A stretch of DNA of 33,059 nucleotides from Gammaproteobacteria bacterium. GTDB lineage: Bacteria; Pseudomonadota; Gammaproteobacteria; HK1. Each line of letters starts with the position of its first letter. Positions within the stretch are counted from its first letter, which is position 1. Positions 17,670 through 25,639 of the stretch are shown here, piece by piece. The notes beneath the pieces are model-generated. The model had not been told where the DNA came from. It was given only the letters and a program-made list of their open reading frames with translations, and did no database searches. The position numbers were made by a program, and so were the translations under genes. The stretch is from positions 1 through 33,059 of the forward strand of contig JAJECB010000172.1 in NCBI GenBank assembly GCA_022822245.1, given 5' to 3'.

Positions 17670-20600
17670 ATGACGACACAGAACATCTGCGCGCTTTGCG
17701 CGCCCGTTTCTCCATCCGGAGTCGGCGCCGGCCGGTGCCCGGTTTGCTTGGAAAGGGGCGACCTCGTCGGTGAAGTCGTCTGGGCTCATGTAGCTGACGC
17801 GGTGCGCGACGCGAGCCGTGGCGAACGCGTGACATTCATGCTCGTTGGACTTCCTGCGGTCTTCCTCGAGGGGATCGCGAGAACCTCGCCCGGTACCGGG
17901 ATCGAAGGACGAAGCCTTCTGCTTCGGATGAACCCGAACGCGGCAACCAAGCTTTGCGTGGACCCGGCTTTTCTGTCGAGTCAATCGGCGGTGCATTGGC
18001 GGCACAATGCCGAGGCGGATGTGATCGTCTTTGCCCCGTCCGACGAGGAACGCCAGGGGATCGGTGCCGGGCTCGGGCCGTTGCCGCGGATCGACGGGCA
18101 GTCGATTGTCGCTCAGCGCGAGAAGTGGCTCGGCCTCCTTGGCGAATCCGGCGAGCCGAACAACTACCTGCGTTCGATGCTCGACGGGCTGCGCACATCG
18201 CAGATCTTCATCGATCTCGAGATGTGGGTGGACTTCATCCTCGCGATCAGGGAACAGGACTTCGGGTATCCGGTCAATGTGCGGATCCAGAATGCTGCAC
18301 CGGCGCTCAGAATTCCCCGCGATGGCATCACCAAGCTTCCGGCTTTCAAACAGGGCGCCAATCCGAAAGCGCGTCCTCAGGATTTCCGATCTGCCTTCCA
18401 TCTCGCGCAGACCGAAGTCGGCGTCTACGCAGGCCTGATGACGCCCAAGCAAGAACCGGTGAACACGCAGGCGGTGCGGGCGGCCGTCGATGCGTACGAA
18501 CACCAGGACGAGCAGGACGTCATTGCGGCCCTCGACGCGGTGAGGGCTCTGCTCGATGATGAGCACAGGATTCGACCGGGTGCGTGGCGAGAGACCCAGC
18601 GAGACTTCTGTGAACGTGTCTCCTGGGAGCATATCGGTTCGTCTCTCTTCTCCGAGGGGCGCAGGACCACACGCAGGACCCTCGGCGACCAGACCCTCGA
18701 CTTTATCGAGGGGAACTACGGCGATGAAGTCACCGACGAGGATCGAGACCTTCTGCGGACCCTCAAGGACACGATTCCAAGAGAGCCCAGGGACGAGGAG
18801 CTGGAGTTCTTTGGGCGGTGGCAGGACAGACTGAACCACCCGCATGTCATCAAGGTGTTCAAGGCTTGGCACCGCCGCCTCTTTTCGAGGGAGGTCATCG
18901 GCCACGATCTCATGTCGGCCTTCGCCGAAGGCTTCGAGGCGCTCATCATCGCTGGTGCCGACAAGCTCGCGGAGATGGAAGACCCGCACGTTCTCGTTCG
19001 CACCACGCAACACAACAAGGCGATTTTCTGGGAGCGACTGGACGCCGGGGTACAGAAGCTCTTCAGGTTCCAGTTGCGGTGTCTCCGCGACCATCTCGGA
19101 CCTCGTGTCGTGTGGGATCTCGACGCGTGTTTCGATCATCACGCGGTGGACTCCGTCAGCTCGAACGATGGCCGCAAGGTCGATCTCGAGCTCTATCTTG
19201 TCGAAGCTGGGGAAGTCGAGGATCTCGGTGGACTCCGAGCGCCTCCGAAGTCGGCGCCACGCGTGAAGGCGACATGGCAGCCAGGATTGAAGGCAAAGAA
19301 CGAACCGATCAGCCTTGCCTTTCCCGACGACCTTGAAGCGCTCGCGACGGCTGTCGAGAACCGGGTCGGCGTGTTTCGAAAGCAGTTCTTCGCGCCGCGA
19401 ACGAGTGCTGATGAGTCGCGGGTTTCCTCGACGACCCTCACCGAGACGAATTCCTTCAATGACGTCGCGCTCGCGCAGGATGGACGAACGTTTGACGTCA
19501 CAGTGGGTCCCAAGGATGACATCCTCGCCGAGCTTCGAGAGAAGATTGCCGCGCTCGGAGCTTCAGGGAGCGTGTCGTCAGCCTCTGCCGAGACGTTGCG
19601 TAGTGCTGTCGATGTCTTCGGAAGCAGTTACAGTCGCGTGATCGAGGCGATTGCAGTCGATCCTGGAGCGGGGTTCGCGAGCGAAGACGTCGTTGCGCAG
19701 GCTGAAGCCTTCGGTGCCCTGTGCCAAGCCTGCCGCGTTCACGCCACCAGCGAACGGGCCAGGATGGAGATCCGGCCGCTTGTAGCCCGGATTGGCATCC
19801 TTCCCTCCGAGGGTTCCGATCCGATGGCGATTGTCACAGCTTGGCACCCACTTCGTCTTGCGGAACGGCGTGCCAAGATTCTCGATCTCGCGATGTTCGT
19901 TGATCGGGTTCTCGGATCGCCCACCGCGCGAAATGCCGACTTGACGATCGCCTTTGAGGAGCGGCGCGCGCTGACGGGGCGCTGGGTTTTTCCCGAGGTG
20001 GCCATGCTCGACGACACCCCCATGGTATCCATTGAGGATGTGGCGGGGTACAGCCTGCTCGTGCCGGCCGATTGCGTTGCGCGCAGCCAGGAGGCGCTTG
20101 AGACCTCTGCGCCATCAGCTGCCGCGAAGTTCATGGAGGGCGTTGGGCAATATCTCGAGGTTCACCCTCACGAGTCGACCAACCTCGCCGCGGCAATCTA
20201 CAACTCCGAGAGCCAGACCCTCCCGCGGGAGATATCGCGCCTGATGGCGCAGCGCATCCATCGCGATCGCGACCTTCGTTGCGACCTCGTCATCACGCAC
20301 CACGATCAGGAGCGGCTACGGTCCATCTACCGGAACCAGAATCTTCGGCTTGGAACCGAGAACATCAGTGAAACGGCGAAGGGGTTTCTCTCACGTCTGC
20401 GCGTTGACGTGAAGCCCAATCGGACGGCACCTGGACAGGGCGACGCGATCCGGGACATGGACCTTGTCTTCCTGCACGATGCGATCAGCCACCACGCGCA
20501 ACCGAGCTGGGTTCACGAGCGAGGCTCCACGGAGGACCTCGATTCGGCCTTCGACCTGGCCGCTCTTCGCAAGCCACGCCGAAGGCTTACCGAAGCTGAT

Positions 20601-23201
20601 GCGCCAGGAGTCGGCGTGTACCTGACTCTCCCGCGCCCCCCTCGTGCCGTGGCGCAGTATCAGGATCTTCTCTACGAAATGGGCACAGGGGCTGTTCTGC
20701 CCTCTGATCATCACGGCGTTCTCATCCGACACGTCCAGTTCGACGATTCACATGTTGGAGAGCTCATCCGCCGTGCCCATGACCTTGCCGAGTGGGTGGT
20801 CACCTATGACAAGGTCTCCTGCCGACAGCTCCTCGAGATGTGCAAGGTGCAGATAATCCGCGACATCTCGGCGCCAGGTTCCGACGGACGGGTGATTATC
20901 TCGGCTGGCACGGTCGATGAACGCCTGAAGTCCAAGCTCAAGGACGAGCTCATCGAGTCCTGCGGCATCGATATCCAGACGGCCGCCAGGCTTGCTGAAG
21001 TGGTTCTGCATCACGTCCTCCAGATTTCAGGTCAGAAGGTCCTGTCCGCTGCCCGGTACGCCAACTCGACGCGCGAGATGATCGGGCTCAGCGTAATGCG
21101 GGCCTTTCTCACCGGCGCGGTGCCTTCGCATCTTCGCAATCCCGCCGGGCCAATCTGGATATCACTCGACGACTACCGTGGCTGGTTCTCTTCGGGAAAG
21201 GGCAAGGTCGCGGACGCAATCGGCGTGACGATCCTCGACACAGGAGAGGGTTTCGAGCTTCTTCTGCAGGTCGGGGAGGCGAAGTTCGTCGGCATGCAGA
21301 ACGAGCTTGCCGAGACGAAGGAGGCTCTGAAGCAGATCCGCGCCACGATGGACCGCCTCTGCCGCATCTTCATCGACAACGAGGATGAGATTTCGCGTGC
21401 GGCTTGGTGCACGAGGCTCGCGAATCTTCTGGTCGATCGCGAAGGGCTCTCTGAGCGGATCCCGGACCCGCTTCGTCGTGCCACTTTCCTCGATCAGATG
21501 GTTGCCGGAGATGTCGGCTTTCGGATGAGCGGTGAGGCTGTCGTGTGTCTGCATGACTTCCACGCAACGTCGGCCAGGATGGAGCATGACGTTGGCCTTC
21601 CCCATCTGCGTCACCTTGTCCTTCCCACACCGCTCATCCGGAAAACATTGCAAACCCTGGAAGAGGGACGCTTTCCGGAACACGACGCCCTGAGCGATGT
21701 GCGCTGGTACGAACGGGGCGCAACGTCGAGCATCGGCCTGCGGGAGACCGTTCGGGACGATCTGGCGCCAGCTTTCCCGGAATTCGACTCGGAACCAGTC
21801 CCGGTTGCCATGGACAGGAAAGAGCCTCACACGACCGAACAGTCGGAAGAAGTCGAAGCGAACGGCTCTTCGCTCGTAGGTGAACGAGCGACAGCGCACG
21901 AGCTGCCAGAGGCGCGGTTGGAGGAAGAGCCGGCCACATTCACTGGCGAGACCCTCTCTCCTGCCGATAGTTCCGCATCTCGTTTCATGCCGATGCCCAT
22001 CCACAACATCCTGGCGAGGATGGCGTCACACGAGCAGGGCGCAATCGACGATCCGGCTTCCATCGAGTGGGTCGAGCAGATCTGCAGTGACACCCAGCGA
22101 GCCCTCAGCCATTTCGACATGCAGGCTCACTTCGCGGAACCGAAGTACCGGCTCACCCCGAACGGGGCACTGCTCACGTTCCGGGGTCATCCCTCGCTCA
22201 CCGTTGACAAGATTGAGAAGCGCCAAGTCCAGATGTTGACCACCCACGGCATCGAGGTCGTGGACGTGAGGCCCGGCCGCGGCACGATCTCCCTCTTCGT
22301 CAAGCGCGAGAAACGAGCCAGGGTTCCGCTCGGTTCTACATGGCTAGGTGCCGACTGGCCGGACCGCGATCCCGGGGAGATGATGAGCTTCATCCTCGGA
22401 GCCCGCGAAGACGACGACAAGCTCCTTTACCTGAACCTCGCCGGCAGCTTCGCTGACTACGAGGAGCATGGGCCCCACACGCTCATCGCGGGCGAGACAG
22501 GGAGCGGGAAAGGAGTCCTCACCCAGGGGCTCCTGTTGCAGATGATCGCTTTCAACGATCCCCGGACTGCGGAGCTCATCCTCGTCGATCCCAAGAAGGG
22601 CGTGGACTTCGGATGGTTGAACGGCGTTCCGCACATGAAGCAGCCGATCGTGACCGAGATGGAGGCGGCGACGAGCGTGTTCGAGAAGCTCGTCGCGGAC
22701 ATGGACGCTCGTTACCAACTCCTCGTCGAACACCGAGTTCCGAACATCGGCGCGTACAACAGGAAAGTCTCGCCGGACCAGCGTCTGTCGCGCATCTTCC
22801 TCGTCCACGACGAGCTCGGCGCCTGGATGGCGCAGGAGAAGGACTATCAGGAGGTCGTGCTTTCTTCCGTCTCCGCACTCGGCATGAAGGCTCGGGCGGC
22901 GGGCATCCACCTCGTCCTTATCACGCAGCGAGCGGACGCGGACGCGGTTCCTACACGACTTCGAGACAACATGGGCAATCGCCTTTGTCTCAAGGTGCAG
23001 AATGCGACCGGCTCGCGCATGGTTCTCGACAGGCGGGGTGCGGAGAAGCTGCTCGGCAAGGGCCACCTCGCGTGCGTCCTTGCCAACCAAGCCACCCCGT
23101 CGGGACAGGATTTCTTCGTCGTCCAGGTTCCATTCGCCGAATTCGAGGATTTGCAGCAGTTGGCGGACGCTGCGATGGCGTACTGGCGTGGACGCACCTG
23201 A
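17670..23201 (+). CDS. sspH: SspH/DptH-like giant restriction protein: candidate PD-(D/E)XK nuclease fused to FtsK-like DNA translocase
   Basis: An 1,843-residue multidomain protein. It has an N-terminal zinc-ribbon-like CxxC pair (C7/C10 and C23/C26) and a long, mostly helical region. A candidate nuclease core follows, with D1190 in TILDTGEG and E1203-x-K1205 in LLQVGEAKFVG. An acidic, Pro/Glu-rich linker spans about 1373-1440, then an FtsK-beta-like segment around 1490-1545. The C-terminal FtsK-type motor has Walker A GETGSGKG at 1608-1615, ILVDPKKG, Walker B FLVHDELG (D1714, E1715) and GIHLVLITQRADADAV. The parts suggest a machine that translocates along DNA and cuts where phosphorothioates are missing. 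Published work on SspFGH reports damage to non-modified DNA; the nuclease residues named here are my reading. Confidence 0.85.
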   Translation: MTTQNICALCAPVSPSGVGAGRCPVCLERGDLVGEVVWAHVADAVRDASRGERVTFMLVGLPAVFLEGIARTSPGTGIEGRSLLLRMNPNAATKLCVDPAFLSSQSAVHWRHNAEADVIVFAPSDEERQGIGAGLGPLPRIDGQSIVAQREKWLGLLGESGEPNNYLRSMLDGLRTSQIFIDLEMWVDFILAIREQDFGYPVNVRIQNAAPALRIPRDGITKLPAFKQGANPKARPQDFRSAFHLAQTEVGVYAGLMTPKQEPVNTQAVRAAVDAYEHQDEQDVIAALDAVRALLDDEHRIRPGAWRETQRDFCERVSWEHIGSSLFSEGRRTTRRTLGDQTLDFIEGNYGDEVTDEDRDLLRTLKDTIPREPRDEELEFFGRWQDRLNHPHVIKVFKAWHRRLFSREVIGHDLMSAFAEGFEALIIAGADKLAEMEDPHVLVRTTQHNKAIFWERLDAGVQKLFRFQLRCLRDHLGPRVVWDLDACFDHHAVDSVSSNDGRKVDLELYLVEAGEVEDLGGLRAPPKSAPRVKATWQPGLKAKNEPISLAFPDDLEALATAVENRVGVFRKQFFAPRTSADESRVSSTTLTETNSFNDVALAQDGRTFDVTVGPKDDILAELREKIAALGASGSVSSASAETLRSAVDVFGSSYSRVIEAIAVDPGAGFASEDVVAQAEAFGALCQACRVHATSERARMEIRPLVARIGILPSEGSDPMAIVTAWHPLRLAERRAKILDLAMFVDRVLGSPTARNADLTIAFEERRALTGRWVFPEVAMLDDTPMVSIEDVAGYSLLVPADCVARSQEALETSAPSAAAKFMEGVGQYLEVHPHESTNLAAAIYNSESQTLPREISRLMAQRIHRDRDLRCDLVITHHDQERLRSIYRNQNLRLGTENISETAKGFLSRLRVDVKPNRTAPGQGDAIRDMDLVFLHDAISHHAQPSWVHERGSTEDLDSAFDLAALRKPRRRLTEADAPGVGVYLTLPRPPRAVAQYQDLLYEMGTGAVLPSDHHGVLIRHVQFDDSHVGELIRRAHDLAEWVVTYDKVSCRQLLEMCKVQIIRDISAPGSDGRVIISAGTVDERLKSKLKDELIESCGIDIQTAARLAEVVLHHVLQISGQKVLSAARYANSTREMIGLSVMRAFLTGAVPSHLRNPAGPIWISLDDYRGWFSSGKGKVADAIGVTILDTGEGFELLLQVGEAKFVGMQNELAETKEALKQIRATMDRLCRIFIDNEDEISRAAWCTRLANLLVDREGLSERIPDPLRRATFLDQMVAGDVGFRMSGEAVVCLHDFHATSARMEHDVGLPHLRHLVLPTPLIRKTLQTLEEGRFPEHDALSDVRWYERGATSSIGLRETVRDDLAPAFPEFDSEPVPVAMDRKEPHTTEQSEEVEANGSSLVGERATAHELPEARLEEEPATFTGETLSPADSSASRFMPMPIHNILARMASHEQGAIDDPASIEWVEQICSDTQRALSHFDMQAHFAEPKYRLTPNGALLTFRGHPSLTVDKIEKRQVQMLTTHGIEVVDVRPGRGTISLFVKREKRARVPLGSTWLGADWPDRDPGEMMSFILGAREDDDKLLYLNLAGSFADYEEHGPHTLIAGETGSGKGVLTQGLLLQMIAFNDPRTAELILVDPKKGVDFGWLNGVPHMKQPIVTEMEAATSVFEKLVADMDARYQLLVEHRVPNIGAYNRKVSPDQRLSRIFLVHDELGAWMAQEKDYQEVVLSSVSALGMKARAAGIHLVLITQRADADAVPTRLRDNMGNRLCLKVQNATGSRMVLDRRGAEKLLGKGHLACVLANQATPSGQDFFVVQVPFAEFEDLQQLADAAMAYWRGRT

Positions 23202-23263
23202 CGACCTCTGTCGGGGAGCTCCTTTCGTGATCTTCCCCGGTGGGAGTGGCTGCTGAGGTCCAC

Positions 23264-24730
23264 ATGGATCTTGCGGCTGTCCTTCCTCGGAATCGACGGA
23301 AGACAGCCATGTCGCGGCCTGACTACTCGCGACCGATTAAGCTCGGGCTGGCCGATGGCCTGATCGGCCCCGAAGGCACTTTGCTCGACTTCGGCTGCGG
23401 CCGGGGCGACGACATCCGCCATCTCGGCCTCGCCGGTGTTCAGGCACGAGGCTGGGATCCGGCCCACCGGCCCGACGCGGACCTCACGCGTGCTTCAGTG
23501 GTGAATCTCGGCTACGTGGTCAACGTGATCGAGGATCCCGTAGAGCGCGTCGAGTGCCTGGTTCGGGCCTGGTCGTTCGCCGAACGGGCCCTCATCGTGT
23601 CTGCTCGCCTCTCGTCGGAAACGCCGGAGCTGGTCTCCGTTGCGCCGTACGGCGATGGCTTCGTGACGTCGATTCCGACGTTCCAGAAGTTTTACGAACA
23701 GGCTGAGCTCAAGGACTGGATCGAGGATCACCTGTCCGAGCCTGCGGTGGCGGCGGGGCCAGGCGTGTTCTACGTCTTCCGAGACACAGATGATCGGATG
23801 GCGTTCCTGGCGAGCCGCTACCGGCGCCATCGTCATGCGCTTCTGCCCTCGGTCGAATCCACCCTCGACGATCACAAGGAGCTGCTGCGTCCTCTCGTCG
23901 AGTTCTTCGAAGAGCGTGGTCGAGCCCCGGCCGAGGACGAGTTGCCGGAAGGGAACGAGATCCGGGAACGGTTCGGGAGTCTGCAACGGGCGCTCCATCT
24001 CGTTCAACGCGCCCACGATGCCGAGGCGTGGAAGAGAGTCGTCACTGCGCGGGGCGAGGACCTCCTCATCTTCCTCGCGCTCTCGAGGTTCGACGGGAGG
24101 CCTCGATTCGGCCAGCTCCCCCTGCCGGTGCGTCGCGACGTGCGTGCGATCTTCTCGAGCTATCGTCGGGCTTGCGAGGAGGCGGACGTAGCCCTGCTTG
24201 CCGTCGGCGACATGACCCGGGTGTCAAAGGCGGCGAGTCGGTCCTCGGTCGGGAAGGTCACCCCGTCCGCAATCTACGTTCACGAGAGCGCGCTTGAGAG
24301 CCTGCCTCCGTTGCTTCGCCTCTACGAGGGCTGCGCGAGGGGCTACATCGGGCGGGTGGACGGTGCGAATCTCGTCAAGCTCCACACGGTCGAGCCGAAG
24401 GTCTCGTACCTTTCGTACCCTGACTTCGACTCAGACCCGCATCCTGCCCTTGCCTCGTCCATGACGGTTCACCTTCAGACGTTTCGTGTGCGCGAGCGCG
24501 ACTACACCACCTCACAGAATCCCCCGATCCTCCACCGCAAGGAGACGTTCGTCGCAGCCGAACATCCGCTCCATGCGAAGTTCGCTCGCCTCACCCGGCA
24601 AGAGGAATCGAAGGGGCTCTATGAGGCTCCGGCGCACATCGGCACGCGCCGCGGGTGGGACGAGGTGCTTGCCGCGAAGGGGGTCGTTCTTCGGGGTCAC
24701 CGACTGATTCGGCAGCCGAAGTCTCACTGA
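23264..24730 (+). CDS. DNA phosphorothioation-associated putative methyltransferase
   Basis: A 488-residue protein of the family regularly found with dnd/ssp genes. The opening KTAMSRPDYSRPIKLGLADG is the family's typical N-terminus. It is followed by the SAM-binding motif LLDFGCGRGDD (40-50). The second half is a family-specific domain with RSSVGKVTPSAIYVHESA and ending KGVVLRGHRL. Its substrate is unknown; DNA or a sulfur-transfer partner are possibilities. ATG 23264 has a GAGG site 5 nt upstream and matches the usual N-terminus; a GTG at 23240 would add eight residues. It lies 62 bp after sspH. The stop is overlapped by the convergent HEPN gene by 7 bp. Confidence 0.88.
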   Translation: MDLAAVLPRNRRKTAMSRPDYSRPIKLGLADGLIGPEGTLLDFGCGRGDDIRHLGLAGVQARGWDPAHRPDADLTRASVVNLGYVVNVIEDPVERVECLVRAWSFAERALIVSARLSSETPELVSVAPYGDGFVTSIPTFQKFYEQAELKDWIEDHLSEPAVAAGPGVFYVFRDTDDRMAFLASRYRRHRHALLPSVESTLDDHKELLRPLVEFFEERGRAPAEDELPEGNEIRERFGSLQRALHLVQRAHDAEAWKRVVTARGEDLLIFLALSRFDGRPRFGQLPLPVRRDVRAIFSSYRRACEEADVALLAVGDMTRVSKAASRSSVGKVTPSAIYVHESALESLPPLLRLYEGCARGYIGRVDGANLVKLHTVEPKVSYLSYPDFDSDPHPALASSMTVHLQTFRVRERDYTTSQNPPILHRKETFVAAEHPLHAKFARLTRQEESKGLYEAPAHIGTRRGWDEVLAAKGVVLRGHRLIRQPKSH

Positions 24731-25221
24731 ACTGCCGTATCCGGGGAAGGTTCAGGTACTTCCTCCGGCTCGAGCCCCGCTAGGAATCTCTTCACGTCCC
24801 GCCACAGCAGGGGGCGGAGAGCGCGGGCGTCCTCCAGGACGATGCGAAGCTGCCGCGCGTCGATCTCGGCGCTGTAGGCATACCGGACGACATGGCGAAA
24901 GCGGCGCAGATTGTCGAGAAGCGGCAGGGTTTCGGCGGAGACGGTGGCAGGCCGAACCCCGGGCACCGCGACACTCATGCGCCGGAGAAGCGACGTGTGA
25001 TATCCGGCTTCGGCGTCGACATGGTTCTCGCAGGCGCCCGCAACGATCTCGAACAGGCCTTCCGCCGCGCTGTAGAGGTTGTGCAGTTGGAGGGCGAGGC
25101 TCTCGAGACCGGCGGGGCCGGGCACCCGTTCCCGTTCGTCGATGCGGTCGTAGATGGCCGCAATCTCGAGGAGCTGCGCCCGAGCTTGCGCCGCGAATGC
25201 TACATACCGGTCCGGGTCCAC
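24724..25221 (-). CDS. HEPN-domain protein, putative RNase toxin of a HEPN/MNT pair
   Basis: A 165-residue helical protein that starts at GTG 25221, overlapping the MNT gene by 22 bp. The segment SLALQLHNLYSAAEGLFEIV (41-60) and the C-terminal-half motif LRRFRHVVRYAY (105-116) are characteristic of HepT-like HEPN proteins paired with minimal nucleotidyltransferases. From memory, related proteins read FRHxxRHAY here; in this one the second His is Tyr (Y114), leaving R109-x4-Y114 in place of the RNase motif R-x4-H. That could reduce RNase activity, unless H110 takes over. Toxins of this type cleave RNA or tRNA when not kept inactive by adenylylation from the MNT partner. The location beside a phage-defence cluster fits an abortive-infection role. 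Confidence 0.78.
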   Translation of the reverse strand: MDPDRYVAFAAQARAQLLEIAAIYDRIDERERVPGPAGLESLALQLHNLYSAAEGLFEIVAGACENHVDAEAGYHTSLLRRMSVAVPGVRPATVSAETLPLLDNLRRFRHVVRYAYSAEIDARQLRIVLEDARALRPLLWRDVKRFLAGLEPEEVPEPSPDTAVQ

Positions 25222-25553
25222 CTCAGTCCCGTCCGTCGGATCGAATCGGCGAAGTGACAGGTATCGATCGGCACAAGGTCGATCTCGCGCTCCAGCCCCT
25301 CTTCCAGGTGACCCATGAGAGCGAAATAGTCGCGGGGCTCGAGGTCCGGGACGGCGATATCAATATCGGAGCGAGCGTCGAAACGGCCGGGGCGCACCAC
25401 CGACCCGAACAGGATCGCCTCGTCGAGCTCGACCGGTGATTCCTCGAGCAGTTTCAGCGCTCGCGCCTGCACCGCGACGCGAAGCGCCTCGCGTTCTCGC
25501 CGCTTCCGGGCGATGGCCCGGTCCAGGACGTCGGTCTTGAATTTGCCCGCCAT
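25200..25553 (-). CDS. Minimal nucleotidyltransferase (MNT) antitoxin
   Basis: A 117-residue protein of the MntA/KNTase type. The basic N-terminal helix (AIARKRREREALRV) is followed by the catalytic motif with GS at 50-51, SDIDIAV (D63, D65) and the third acidic residue D92 in REIDLVPID, so all metal ligands are present. MntA-type antitoxins add AMP units to a Tyr of their HEPN toxin and block it. The start ATG 25553 has no ribosome site; a well-placed -10 element only 6 nt upstream suggests a leaderless message. Its stop overlaps the start region of the HEPN gene, the usual operon arrangement for this pair. Confidence 0.88.
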   Translation of the reverse strand: MAGKFKTDVLDRAIARKRREREALRVAVQARALKLLEESPVELDEAILFGSVVRPGRFDARSDIDIAVPDLEPRDYFALMGHLEEGLEREIDLVPIDTCHFADSIRRTGLRWTRTGM

Positions 25554-25559
25554 GCGGCG

Positions 25560-25587
25560 AGTATACGTGCGGCCACGCGGCCCCCAA
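25560..25587 (-). promoter_or_regulatory. Promoter of the MNT/HEPN operon (leaderless geometry)
   Basis: Reading the minus strand, TTGGGG (25587-25582) and TATACT (25565-25560) are separated by 16 bp. The -10 matches the consensus at 5 of 6 positions. Only 6 nt separate it from the MNT ATG, so transcription would begin at or next to the A of the start codon. The remainder of 25566-25639 contains no gene. Confidence 0.6.
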
Positions 25588-25639
25588 CGACGCGGCTGGT
25601 GGCGCGGCCGTTTGGCTCGGGCGAGATTCCCCGGTACTT

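Noticed and set aside
8208..23201. Classical double-strand Dnd system (dndABCDE plus dptFGH)
   Set aside because: No DndB, DndD (SMC-like) or DndE proteins are present. The DUF4007 protein with the large SspC-type ATPase marks the single-strand Ssp type.
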